DNA from: Stutzerimonas stutzeri
Lineage (GTDB): Bacteria; Pseudomonadota; Gammaproteobacteria; Pseudomonadales; Pseudomonadaceae
Direction of reading: 5' to 3'
Assembly: GCF_000219605.1 (NCBI RefSeq)
Contig: NC_015740.1
Location: 2,170,001-2,234,000, forward strand
Length of the DNA: 64,000 nt
A model generated the notes under the pieces. That model worked only from the letters and a program-made list of their open reading frames with translations, was not told the origin of the DNA and made no database searches. Position 1 is the stretch's first letter; every line of letters starts with the position of its first letter. The position numbers and the translations under genes are program-made. This document shows positions 12,613 through 21,539 of the stretch, in pieces.

Positions 12613-13569
12613 TCAGCTGGCCTTCTTGCTGGATTTGCTGCTCGCCGCCGGTGCCTTGCGTGTGCGTGACGAGCTGGACGACTTGCTGGTCTTGGCCTTG
12701 CTCGCAGGCTTGGATTTGGCTGGCGCCTTTTCCGGCGCATCGTCCTCTTCGTCCGCCTCGGCGGCGCGCGCCTTGCCCGGCTTGGCAGCCAGGCTGCGCT
12801 TGAGCAGCTCGGTGAGGTCGATGACATCCGCCGAGCGGCGATCCACCGACTCTTCCGGCCCGCCCACGGCTTCCAGCTTGCCTTCGCGTGCCTTCTTCTC
12901 CACCAGGTCCATGATCTGGTCCTGGAAGGTGTCCTTGTACTGCTCCGGCTTCCACTTCTCGGTCATGTCTTCCACCAGACGCTTGGCCATGTCCAGTTCG
13001 CGCTCGGCCAGGTCCGGATCGAGCGCTTCGTCCTTGAGCTCGAGGTATTCGACGCCGCGCACCTCGTCGGCCCAGCGCAGGGTGTTCATCACCAGCGCCT
13101 TGCCCAGCGGCATCACCACCGCCAGATGCTGCTTATTGCGCAGCACCACGTTGGCGATGCCGACCTTGCCGGTCTGGATCAGCGTCTCGCGCAAGAGCGC
13201 ATAGACCTTTTCCCCACGCCGGTCCGGGGTCAGGTAGTACGGCGTGTCGATGTAGAGAAAGGAAATGTCCTTGGCGTCGACGAAGGCGACGATGTCCACG
13301 GTCTGCGTGGCTTTGGGATGCGCCGCCTTGATCTCGTCGTCGCTGATGACCACGTAGTGGCCCTTCTCGTACTCGACGCCCTTGACGATGTTCTCGCTGT
13401 CGATGTCCTCGCCGGTGGTCTTGTTGATGCGCTTGTAACCGACCCGATCCATGCTGCGCTTGTCCAGCCAGTCGAAATCGATGCCCTGCCGTGTAGTGGC
13501 CGGCACCAGCGCCACCGGGATGTGTACCAGTCCGAAACTGACCGCGCCTTTCCAGATCGTGCGTGGCAT
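12613..13569 (-). CDS. ku: Non-homologous end joining protein Ku
   Basis: Homodimeric ring that binds double-strand DNA ends and recruits LigD. 318 residues: the Ku core (about 1-250, beginning MPRTIWKGAVSFGLVHIPV), then a low-complexity Lys/Ala/Ser tail (about 260-318) of the kind that binds DNA and threads inward on long-tailed bacterial Ku proteins. GGAG precedes the ATG. It lies between the SDR gene (33 bp upstream) and the polymerase gene (3 bp downstream), forming a leftward operon that suggests stationary-phase or desiccation expression. Confidence 0.96.
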   Translation of the reverse strand: MPRTIWKGAVSFGLVHIPVALVPATTRQGIDFDWLDKRSMDRVGYKRINKTTGEDIDSENIVKGVEYEKGHYVVISDDEIKAAHPKATQTVDIVAFVDAKDISFLYIDTPYYLTPDRRGEKVYALLRETLIQTGKVGIANVVLRNKQHLAVVMPLGKALVMNTLRWADEVRGVEYLELKDEALDPDLAERELDMAKRLVEDMTEKWKPEQYKDTFQDQIMDLVEKKAREGKLEAVGGPEESVDRRSADVIDLTELLKRSLAAKPGKARAAEADEEDDAPEKAPAKSKPASKAKTSKSSSSSRTRKAPAASSKSSKKAS

Positions 13570-13602
13570 ACCCTGTACTCCTTCGTAGGTGCCGGCCTGC
13601 GG

Positions 13603-14460
13603 TCAGCCGTTGACCACGGTGCCGCCGTTGACGTGAATCACCTGCCCACTGACATAGGACGCATCGCTGCTGGCCAGATAGACGTAGGCCGGCGCCACCT
13701 CTTCAGGCTGGCCGGGCCGTTTCATCGGCACGTTGGAGCCGAATTCGGCGACCTTGTCGGCATCGAAGGTGGAGGGAATCAGGGGCGTCCAGATCGGTCC
13801 CGGCGCCACCGAGTTCACCCGGATGCCTCGCTCGGCCAGGCTCATGGCCAGGGCACGGGTGAAGGCGACGATGGCGCCCTTGGTGGAGGAATAGTCGATC
13901 AGCATCGGGTTGCCCTTGTAGGCGGTCACCGAGCTGGTGTTGATGATCGAGGCGCCTTCCTGCAGGTGCGGCAACGCCACCTGGGTCAGCTGGAACATGC
14001 CGAACACGTTGGTACGGAAGGTCTGCTCCCACTGCTCCGGTGGGATGTCCTCGAAACGATCGCGGGGATGCTGCTCGGCAGCATTGTTGACCAGGATGTC
14101 CAGCTTGCCGAACTGCGCCAGCGTCTCGTCGACGACCTTGCGGCAGACATCGCGGTCGGCCACGTCACCGGCGAAGGTCAGGCAGCGCCGGCCGTGTTGC
14201 TCGACGTCCTTGCGTGTCTGCTCGGCATCCTGGAGTTGGTCGAGGTAGAGGATGGCCACGTCGGCGCCTTCGCGGGCGAACAGCACCGCCACCGAGCGGC
14301 CGATACCACTGTCGCCACCGGTGATGATGGCGACCTTGCCGGCGAGCTTGCCGGCCGCCTTGTAGTCCTCCCCGCGATATTGCGGCCGCGGGTTCATCAG
14401 CCCTTCCTTGCCGGGTTCTGCCTGCTTCTGTGGGGGTAGGGTCTGATTGTCATCGGCCAT
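13603..14460 (-). CDS. SDR-family oxidoreductase (general-stress YghA/YdaD type)
   Basis: Short-chain dehydrogenase, 285 residues. The nucleotide-binding motif is TGGDSGIGRSVA (about 48-59) and NNAA is also present. Catalytic residues are in the SSVTAY...DYSSTK segment, giving Ser, Tyr and Lys. The N-terminal extension NPRPQYRGEDYKAAGKLAGK is typical of the glucose/ribitol-dehydrogenase-like stress proteins rather than FabG. The start has a strong GGAGGA site. First gene of the SDR-ku-polymerase operon. The substrate is unknown. Confidence 0.88.
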   Translation of the reverse strand: MADDNQTLPPQKQAEPGKEGLMNPRPQYRGEDYKAAGKLAGKVAIITGGDSGIGRSVAVLFAREGADVAILYLDQLQDAEQTRKDVEQHGRRCLTFAGDVADRDVCRKVVDETLAQFGKLDILVNNAAEQHPRDRFEDIPPEQWEQTFRTNVFGMFQLTQVALPHLQEGASIINTSSVTAYKGNPMLIDYSSTKGAIVAFTRALAMSLAERGIRVNSVAPGPIWTPLIPSTFDADKVAEFGSNVPMKRPGQPEEVAPAYVYLASSDASYVSGQVIHVNGGTVVNG

Positions 14461-14566
14461 GGAAAATCCTCCGTCAAGGTAGTGAGCCTGTCTTCGGAGG
14501 ACTGGAACGGCGCGCGAAAAGTTTCTGCGGGGCGATGAGAGGGCCCGGCCACGGGGCCCTCGCGGA

Positions 14567-15583
14567 TCAGGAAAGCGTCAGGACGACACGACCACGCGGG
14601 ATGCCGCTTTCGACGTAACGATGGGCCTCGATGGCCTGCTCGAAAGGAAACTGCCGGTCGACCTGCGGACGCACCAGGCGGTCGACAGTCAGTTGGTTGA
14701 TGTGTTGCAGCGCGCGTTCGACGGCCTCGCGGTTCTGCTCGATCCCGAGCTCCGGCTGCCCGGTGAAGTCGCACAGGCAATGCAGGAAGAACTTGAAGTT
14801 CTTCTTGAAGGCCGCGCAGACCGGTAGCGCGGTCTCGTTGCCGCCGTTCATGCCATAGAGGATCAGCTTGCCCAGCGGCGCCATGACATCGCCGAGCAGC
14901 TTCATCTGCGAGCCGCCACAGGCATCCAGCACCACCTCGACACCGCGCCCTTCGGTCAGCTTCTGCAGGCGACCGACCAGGTCTTCTTCCTCGGTGACGA
15001 TCACCGTCTCGGCACCCAGTTCACGCAGGTAGTCACGGTCCTCGCTGGTGTCACAGGTGGCGATCACCCGTCCGCCCAGCGCCTTGGCCAGCTGCACGGC
15101 AGCCGGGCCGGTGCAATGCGCGGCCTGGTTGATCAGCACGTACTGACCGGGCTCCAGCTGAGCCAGTTCGACCAGGGCGAAATAGCTCACCAGCATCGGC
15201 GTGTAGTGGATCGCCGCCTCGCTGGCGCTGAGCATGTCCGGGTAATGCACCAGGGCCTGCTGAGGCAGCAGCGCGTGTTCGGCATACAGCGGGTACTGAT
15301 TGAGATCGTGGGCGGGGAAACCCGCCACCTGGTCGCCGACGCTGAAGCCCTGGACGCCCTCTCCCACCGCCAGCACCTCACCCGCCACCTCGCTGCCGAG
15401 CCCGGCGGGCAGACGCGCATGGCGCGGCGCCAGGTCCTGCCGCCAGAGCACGTCGTTCCAGCTCACGCCGACGGCGCGCACGCCGATCAGGACCTCGCCC
15501 GGGCCGGCAACCGGCACCGCGCGCTCTTCCTGACGCAATACGTCGGCCGGGCCGAACTGATGAAAACGGATGATGCGGGACAT
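14567..15583 (-). CDS. mexS: MexS-like quinone/zinc-type oxidoreductase
   Basis: Medium-chain dehydrogenase/reductase, 338 residues starting MSRIIRFHQFGPADVL; GAGGGG lies before this ATG (15583), so the longer reading from 15757 is rejected. It has a GroES-like N-terminal domain, and a Rossmann segment about 150-270 that includes VIATCDTSEDRDYLRELGAE. In P. aeruginosa, MexS (PA2491) is divergent from mexT and its loss activates mexEF-oprN, apparently through build-up of a toxic or redox metabolite. The same divergent layout is present here, which is why I use the name. The physiological substrate is not established. Confidence 0.85.
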   Translation of the reverse strand: MSRIIRFHQFGPADVLRQEERAVPVAGPGEVLIGVRAVGVSWNDVLWRQDLAPRHARLPAGLGSEVAGEVLAVGEGVQGFSVGDQVAGFPAHDLNQYPLYAEHALLPQQALVHYPDMLSASEAAIHYTPMLVSYFALVELAQLEPGQYVLINQAAHCTGPAAVQLAKALGGRVIATCDTSEDRDYLRELGAETVIVTEEEDLVGRLQKLTEGRGVEVVLDACGGSQMKLLGDVMAPLGKLILYGMNGGNETALPVCAAFKKNFKFFLHCLCDFTGQPELGIEQNREAVERALQHINQLTVDRLVRPQVDRQFPFEQAIEAHRYVESGIPRGRVVLTLS

Positions 15584-15842
15584 TGCGACCCCTCGCTTAC
15601 TACTGTGCAAACGGACTCTATCGTCAGTATCGTCACAACTCCAGCGAGCGACGCGGATTCCCATCGATAGTTGCCATGCACGGCAATGATGGGTTTGCGT
15701 ATGTATCCCCGCGGGGCGCATCGCAGGTTTGTGCATTTCGAAAGCGGAATCGGGCATGCGCTCGTCTGCGCAAGCTGTCTAGAATGCAGCGACCCACCGA
15801 ACCGGACCGTGGTCCGGCCACCAGGCTCGACGTGAACCAGGC

Positions 15843-16760
15843 ATGAATCGCAACGACCTTCGCCGTGTTGACCTCAATCTGCTGATCGTCTTCGAAACGC
15901 TGATGCACGAGCGCAGCGTGACCCGCGCCGCCGAGAAGCTCTTTCTCGGCCAGCCGGCGATCAGCGCCGCGCTGGCCCGCCTGCGCGCGCTGTTCGACGA
16001 TCCGCTGTTCGTGCGCACCGGTCGCAGCATGGAACCCACTGCCCGCGCGCTGGACATCGCCCAGCTGTTGTCGCCGGCGCTGGACTCGATCTCCACCGCC
16101 GTCAGCCGCGCCTCCACCTTCGACCCGGCCACCAGCACCCAGGTGTTTCGCATCGGCCTGACAGATGAAGTCGAGTTCGCCCTGCTACCGCCGCTGCTGC
16201 GTCGCCTGCGCGCCGAGGCACCGGACGTGGTGCTGGTGGTGCGGCGCGCCAACTACCTGTTGATGCCCGGCCTGCTGGCATCCGGCGAGATTTCGGTGGG
16301 CGTCTGCTACACCGAGGAGCTGCCGGCCAACGCCAAGCGCAAGGTATTGCGCCGGCCCAAACCGATGCTGCTGCGGGCCGACAGCATTCCCGGCCGGCTG
16401 AGCATGGAGGACTACTGCAGCCGTCCCCATGCCATGGTTTCCTTTGCCGGCGACCTCAACGGTTACATCGACGAGGAACTGGCCCTGCACGGCTGCAAGC
16501 GCAAGGTGGTGCTGGCGGTGCCGCAGTTCAACGGCCTGGCCAGCCTGCTCGCCGGCACCGATATCATCGCCACCGTCCCGGATTACGCCGCGGCCGCGCT
16601 GGCGGCGAACGGCGGCGTGCGTGCCGAGCCCTTGCCCTTCCAGACCAGCCAGGACTTCGAACTGTCCATGGCCTGGCGCGGCGCTCAGGACAACGACCCC
16701 GCCGAACGCTGGCTGCGCTCGCGTATCCAGATGTTCGTCGGCGACCCGGATAGTCTGTAG
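15843..16760 (+). CDS. mexT: LysR-family activator MexT
   Basis: LysR transcription factor of 305 residues. The N-terminal winged helix-turn-helix spans about 9-67 (VDLNLLIVFETLMHERSVTR then AAEKLFLGQPAISAALARLR), with an effector-binding domain after about 90. Position between divergent mexS and downstream mexEF-oprN is that of MexT, the redox-responsive activator of the pump. No internal duplication or frameshift of the kind known in some P. aeruginosa PAO1 lineages is visible. The stop codon lies within a repeat-like inverted element. Confidence 0.88.
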   Translation: MNRNDLRRVDLNLLIVFETLMHERSVTRAAEKLFLGQPAISAALARLRALFDDPLFVRTGRSMEPTARALDIAQLLSPALDSISTAVSRASTFDPATSTQVFRIGLTDEVEFALLPPLLRRLRAEAPDVVLVVRRANYLLMPGLLASGEISVGVCYTEELPANAKRKVLRRPKPMLLRADSIPGRLSMEDYCSRPHAMVSFAGDLNGYIDEELALHGCKRKVVLAVPQFNGLASLLAGTDIIATVPDYAAAALAANGGVRAEPLPFQTSQDFELSMAWRGAQDNDPAERWLRSRIQMFVGDPDSL

Positions 16761-16803
16761 GGCGGAAAACGGCGCAGCCTATTCCACGCGTAAACGCCCC
16801 TAC
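16757..16803 (+). repeat. Degenerate REP-like inverted repeat overlapping the mexT stop
   Basis: GTAGGGCG (16757-16764) is mirrored by CGCCCCTAC (16795-16803) with one unpaired base, and the interior reads GGAAAACGGCGCAGCC. This resembles the dispersed GTAGGGTGGA/GGCGCAGCC elements I recall between genes in Pseudomonas genomes. It begins within the last codon of mexT. Only one copy is clear in this window, so the repeat status rests on memory. Confidence 0.5.
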
Positions 16804-16939
16804 ACACTGCCGCGTCATTCCACTGCCCTGCCCCAGCGGCTTCTTTGACCAGCCGGGCTAGCGCTCGATTGGAGGAATGACCCCGGGGTCGTTTTCCACC
16901 CTGCCGATATCGCGTGGGCCTGATGTTCAATGCCCAACC

Positions 16940-16954
16940 ATCACCGTCAATGAT
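16940..16954 (+). promoter_or_regulatory. LysR-type box upstream of mexE (candidate MexT site)
   Basis: ATCA-N7-TGAT forms a dyad with T-N11-A geometry about 87 bp upstream of mexE. Extended to about 16965 it matches roughly 11 of 15 fixed positions of the MexT box I recall (ATCA-N5-GTCGAT-N4-ACYAT). The position suits activation of mexEF-oprN by the adjacent mexT. Confidence 0.45.
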
Positions 16955-17040
16955 ATTCACCTTCGGCTCGTTCGATTTCTGCTGAACGGCTTGACCACGC
17001 AGACTCCTGCCATCAACAAATCCGACTTGCGGAGTCAAGC

Positions 17041-18270
17041 ATGGAACGTTCGCTCAACGCCTTGCGTTTTCCCCTTATTGCCCTGACGGTGCTGATCACC
17101 GCCGCCTGCGGCAAGGCACCGGAGGCCACCCAGTCGGGCATGCCACCGCCCGCCGTCAGCGTCGCCGAGGTCATCGAACAACCGGTGACCGAGTGGGACG
17201 AGCTCACCGGCCGCCTGGAAGCTCCGGAGTCGGTGGAGATTCGCCCACGCGTCTCCGGTTTCATCGACAAGGTGGCCTTCGAGGAAGGTGCGCTGGTGAA
17301 GAAAGGCGATCTCTTGTTCCAGATCGACCCGCGCCCGTTCCAGGCCGAGGTCAAGCGTCTACAGGCGCAGCTGCAACAGGCCCGCGCCACCCAGCAGCGC
17401 ACCGTCGCGGAAGCCGAACGGGGTGAGCGTCTGCGGCAGAAGAATGCGATCTCCGCCGAACTGGCCGATGCCCGCGTGAGTGCCGCCAGCGAAGCCAAGT
17501 CGGCAGTCGCGGCGATCCAGGCGCAACTGGACAAGGCCCAGCTGGACCTCTCCTTCACTCGCGTGACGGCGCCCATCGACGGCCGCGTCGGCCGCGCGCT
17601 GATCACTTCCGGCAACCTGGTCAATGCCGGCGAGGCACTGTTGACCACGCTGGTCTCCACCGACAAGGTCTACGCCTACTTCGAAGCGGATGAGCGCACC
17701 TACCTCAAGTACCGCGAACTGGCCCGCAATGGCGACCGCGGCGAGACCACGCCGGTCTACCTCGGCCTGTCCGACGAGGATGGCCACCCGCACCTGGGCC
17801 ACATGAACTTCATCGACAACCAGGTCGACCCGCGCACCGGCACCATTCGCGGCCGCGCGGTGTTCGACAACCGCGACGGCAGCTTCACTCCCGGCCTGTA
17901 CGCGCGCCTGAAGCTGGTCGGCAGCGCCACCTACGACGCCGTGCTGATCAAGGACGTGGCGGTCGGCACGGATCTGGGCAAGAAGTTCGTTCTGGTCCTG
18001 GCCGAGGACGGCACCGTCGCCTACCGGCCGGTCGAGCTGGGCCCCAAGCTCGAAGGCTTGCGCATCGTCCGCAGCGGTCTGGCCAAGGGCGAAAGCATCG
18101 TGGTGAACGGCCTGCAGCGGGTACGCCCGGGCAGCCAGGTGCAGCCGGAGAGCGTACCGATGGCCGATGCCGAGACCCTCGCGACCCTCGATCGCCAGCG
18201 CCGCGCGATCAGCGAGGCGATGAAGCCGCAGGTGGTCGAGCGCACGCTGGCCCAGCGCCCGAGCAGCTGA
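17041..18270 (+). CDS. mexE: RND efflux periplasmic adaptor MexE
   Basis: Membrane-fusion protein linking the inner-membrane pump MexF to OprN. 409 residues. A lipoprotein signal ends at LITAAC (Cys23). Lipoyl/hairpin regions include RVSGFIDKVAFEEGALVKKGDLLFQIDPRPF; a coiled-coil hairpin spans about 105-165, and [18 protein letters not shown] beta-barrel sequence follows. GGAG lies 7 bases before the ATG. First gene of mexEF-oprN. Confidence 0.93.
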   Translation: MERSLNALRFPLIALTVLITAACGKAPEATQSGMPPPAVSVAEVIEQPVTEWDELTGRLEAPESVEIRPRVSGFIDKVAFEEGALVKKGDLLFQIDPRPFQAEVKRLQAQLQQARATQQRTVAEAERGERLRQKNAISAELADARVSAASEAKSAVAAIQAQLDKAQLDLSFTRVTAPIDGRVGRALITSGNLVNAGEALLTTLVSTDKVYAYFEADERTYLKYRELARNGDRGETTPVYLGLSDEDGHPHLGHMNFIDNQVDPRTGTIRGRAVFDNRDGSFTPGLYARLKLVGSATYDAVLIKDVAVGTDLGKKFVLVLAEDGTVAYRPVELGPKLEGLRIVRSGLAKGESIVVNGLQRVRPGSQVQPESVPMADAETLATLDRQRRAISEAMKPQVVERTLAQRPSS

Positions 18271-18307
18271 GCATCGTTCGACAGCTGCCCTGAACCCCGG
18301 CGCGCCA

Positions 18308-18342
18308 GGCGCGCCCATCCGATCGATCCGCCAGGGCGCGCC
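18308..18342 (+). repeat. Intercistronic inverted repeat between mexE and mexF
   Basis: GGCGCGCCC (18308-18316) and GGGCGCGCC (18334-18342) form a perfect 9-bp stem around a 17-base loop containing GATCGATC. It sits in a 98-bp gap, unusually long for this operon. There is no U tract, so an mRNA-processing or stability role, or a REP-like element, is more likely than termination. Confidence 0.55.
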
Positions 18343-18368
18343 CGCCGCGCCCTACCCCGGAGTGCGCC

Positions 18369-21300
18369 ATGAATTTCTCGCAATTCTTTATCAAACGGCC
18401 GATTTTCGCCGCCGTGCTGTCGCTGGTGATCCTCATCGGCGGCGCCATCTCGCTGTTCCAGTTGCCGATCAGCGAATACCCGGAAGTCGTTCCACCCACC
18501 GTGGTGGTGCGGGCCAACTTCCCCGGCGCCAACCCCAAGGTGATCGGCGAGACCGTTGCCTCGCCGCTGGAACAGGCCATCACCGGCGTCGAGGGCATGC
18601 TTTACATGTCGTCCCAGGCGACCGCCGACGGCAAGCTGACGCTGACCATCACCTTCGCCCTCGGCACCGACCTGGACAACGCCCAGGTGCAGGTGCAGAA
18701 CCGCGTGACGCGCACCATGCCGACCCTGCCCACCGAGGTGCAGCGCCTGGGCGTGACCGTGGACAAGGCCTCCCCCGACCTGACCATGGTGGTGCACCTG
18801 ACCTCGCCGGATAACCGCTACGACATGCTCTACCTGTCCAACTACGCCGCGCTCAACGTCAAGGACGAGCTGGCGCGACTGGACGGTGTGGGCGACGTGC
18901 AGCTGTTCGGCCTCGGCAACTATTCCCTGCGCGTCTGGCTCGACCCGAACAAGGTCGCCCAGCGCAACCTCACCGCCACCGACGTGGTCAACGCCATCCG
19001 CGAGCAGAACCGTCAGGTCGCTGCCGGTGCCCTGGGCGCACCACCGGCGCCGGGCGCCACCGACTTCCAGCTGTCGATCAACACCCAGGGCCGCCTGGTG
19101 GACGAGGAGGAGTTCGAGAACATCATCGTGCGCGCCGGCGAGGACGGCGAGATCACCCGCCTGAAGGACATCGCCCGCATCGAACTGGGTTCCAGCCAGT
19201 ACGCCCTGCGCTCGTTGCTGAACAACCAGCCAGCGGTGGCCATCCCGATCTTCCAGCGGCCGGGCTCCAATGCCATCGCCATCTCGGACCTGGTGCGCGA
19301 GCGCATGGCCGAGCTCAAGCAGAGCTTCCCCCAGGGCGTGGATTACGAGATCGTCTACGACCCGACCATCTTCGTGCGCGGCTCCATCGAGGCGGTGGTG
19401 CACACCCTGCTCGAGGCCATCGTGCTGGTGGTGCTGGTGGTGATCCTGTTCCTGCAGACCTGGCGCGCCTCGATCATTCCGCTGGCCGCCGTGCCGGTGT
19501 CGCTGATCGGCACCTTCGCGGTGATGCACCTGCTCGGTTTCTCGCTCAACGCGCTGTCGCTGTTCGGCCTGGTGCTGGCCATCGGCATCGTGGTGGATGA
19601 CGCCATCGTCGTGGTGGAGAACGTCGAGCGCAACATCGGCCTCGGCAAGTCGCCGGTAGAGGCGACCCGCCAGGCCATGAAGGAAGTCACCGGGCCGATC
19701 ATCGCCACCGCCCTGGTGCTCTGCGCGGTGTTCATCCCGACGGCGTTCATTTCCGGCCTTACCGGGCAGTTCTACCAGCAGTTCGCGCTGACCATCGCGA
19801 TTTCGACGGTGATCTCGGCGTTCAACTCGCTGACCCTGTCGCCGGCCCTGGCCGCTACCCTGCTCAAGGCCCACGATGCGCCCAAGGATGGTTTCTCGCG
19901 GCTGCTCGACCGACTGTTCGGCGGCTGGCTGTTCCGCCCGTTCAACCGCATGTTCGACCGCGCCAGCCATGGTTACGTTGGCATGGTACGGCGCATCCTG
20001 CGGGGCAGTGCCGTGGCGCTGCTGGTCTACGTCGGCCTGGTGGGCCTGGGGTACATGGGCTTCGCCACCACCCCGACCGGCTTCGTTCCACAGCAGGACA
20101 AGCAATACCTGGTCGCCTTCGCCCAGTTGCCGGACGCCGCCACCCTGGACCGCACCGAGGACGTGATCAAGCGCATGTCGGAAATCGCCGGCAAGCATCC
20201 GGGCGTGGAAAACACCGTGGCCTTCCCGGGGCTGTCGATCAACGGTTTCACCAACAGCCCCAACAGCGGCATCGTCTTCGTCGCGCTGAAGGACTTCAGC
20301 GAGCGCAGGGACCAGAGCCTGTCCGCGGGCGCCATCGCCGCTGAGCTCAACGGTCAGTTCGGCGTCATTCAGGAAGCCTTCCTGGCGATCTTCCCGCCGC
20401 CTCCCGTGCAGGGCCTGGGGACCATCGGCGGGTTCCGCGTGCAGGTGCAGGACCGCGGCAACCTGGGCTACGAGGAGCTGTACACCCAGGTGCAGAACGT
20501 CATCGCCAAGAGTGCCGACTATCCGGAGCTGGCCGGCCTGTTCACCAGCTATCAGGTCAACGTGCCGCAGGTGGATGCCGATATCGACCGCGAGAAGGCC
20601 AAGACCCATGGCGTGGCCATCGACGACATCTTCGACACCATGCAGGTCTACCTGGGCTCGCTGTACGCCAACGACTTCAATCGCTTCGGTCGCACCTATC
20701 AGGTCAACGTCCAGGCCGACCAGAAGTTCCGCCTGGCACCGGAGCAGATCGGCCAGCTGAAGGTACGCAACAACCGCGGCGAGATGGTCCCGCTGTCGAC
20801 CTTCGTCAACGTCAAGGACAGCGCCGGCCCGGACCGGGTGATGCATTACAACGGTTTCCTCACCGCCGAGATCAACGGCGCTGCCGCACCGGGCTACAGC
20901 TCGGGGCAGGCCGAGGCGGCCATGGAACGTCTGCTCCAGGCCGAGCTGCCCAACGGCATGACCTACGAGTGGACCGAGCTGACCTACCAGCAGATCCTCG
21001 CCGGCAACACCGCGGTCTTCGTCTTCCCGCTCTGCGTGCTCCTGGCCTTCCTGGTGCTGGCAGCGCAGTACGAAAGCTGGAGCCTGCCGCTGGCGGTGAT
21101 CCTGATCGTGCCGATGACGCTGCTCTCAGCCATCACCGGGGTGATCCTGGCCGGTAGCGACAACAACGTCTTCACCCAGATCGGCCTGATCGTGCTGGTG
21201 GGCCTGGCGTGCAAGAACGCGATCCTGATCGTCGAGTTCGCCAAGGACAAGCAGGAGGAAGGCATGGACCGGCTCGCCGCCACCCTGGAGGCCTGCCGCC

Positions 21301-21539
21301 TGCGCCTGCGGCCGATCCTGATGACCAGCTTCGCCTTCATCATGGGCGTGGTACCGCTGGTGCTTTCCAGCGGGGCCGGCGCCGAGATGCGCCATGCCAT
21401 GGGCGTGGCGGTGTTCTCCGGGATGCTCGGGGTGACCTTCTTCGGGCTGCTGCTGACCCCGGTGTTCTATCTGGTGATTCGCGCTTTCGTCGAGAAACGC
21501 GAAGCGCGCAAAGCGGTATTCAAGGAGGCCCGCGCATGA
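18369..21539 (+). CDS. mexF: RND multidrug efflux pump MexF
   Basis: Proton-driven inner-membrane transporter of the HAE1 family, 1056 residues. In P. aeruginosa MexF exports chloramphenicol, fluoroquinolones, trimethoprim and quinolone precursors. The N-terminus MNFSQFFIKRPIFAAVLSL is family-typical. The paired acidic residues of TM4 are in GIVVDDAIVVVENVERN (about 401-417). Twelve membrane segments in two halves with large periplasmic loops fit. GGAG precedes the ATG; the stop overlaps the oprN start by 4 bases. Confidence 0.95.
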   Translation: MNFSQFFIKRPIFAAVLSLVILIGGAISLFQLPISEYPEVVPPTVVVRANFPGANPKVIGETVASPLEQAITGVEGMLYMSSQATADGKLTLTITFALGTDLDNAQVQVQNRVTRTMPTLPTEVQRLGVTVDKASPDLTMVVHLTSPDNRYDMLYLSNYAALNVKDELARLDGVGDVQLFGLGNYSLRVWLDPNKVAQRNLTATDVVNAIREQNRQVAAGALGAPPAPGATDFQLSINTQGRLVDEEEFENIIVRAGEDGEITRLKDIARIELGSSQYALRSLLNNQPAVAIPIFQRPGSNAIAISDLVRERMAELKQSFPQGVDYEIVYDPTIFVRGSIEAVVHTLLEAIVLVVLVVILFLQTWRASIIPLAAVPVSLIGTFAVMHLLGFSLNALSLFGLVLAIGIVVDDAIVVVENVERNIGLGKSPVEATRQAMKEVTGPIIATALVLCAVFIPTAFISGLTGQFYQQFALTIAISTVISAFNSLTLSPALAATLLKAHDAPKDGFSRLLDRLFGGWLFRPFNRMFDRASHGYVGMVRRILRGSAVALLVYVGLVGLGYMGFATTPTGFVPQQDKQYLVAFAQLPDAATLDRTEDVIKRMSEIAGKHPGVENTVAFPGLSINGFTNSPNSGIVFVALKDFSERRDQSLSAGAIAAELNGQFGVIQEAFLAIFPPPPVQGLGTIGGFRVQVQDRGNLGYEELYTQVQNVIAKSADYPELAGLFTSYQVNVPQVDADIDREKAKTHGVAIDDIFDTMQVYLGSLYANDFNRFGRTYQVNVQADQKFRLAPEQIGQLKVRNNRGEMVPLSTFVNVKDSAGPDRVMHYNGFLTAEINGAAAPGYSSGQAEAAMERLLQAELPNGMTYEWTELTYQQILAGNTAVFVFPLCVLLAFLVLAAQYESWSLPLAVILIVPMTLLSAITGVILAGSDNNVFTQIGLIVLVGLACKNAILIVEFAKDKQEEGMDRLAATLEACRLRLRPILMTSFAFIMGVVPLVLSSGAGAEMRHAMGVAVFSGMLGVTFFGLLLTPVFYLVIRAFVEKREARKAVFKEARA

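Noticed and set aside
18021..20846. 941-aa open frame antisense to mexE/mexF
   Set aside because: His/Arg/Gly-rich composition and lack of any domain mark it as a high-GC shadow of mexF; the same holds for the frames at 8541-10892 plus and 31023-33116 plus.
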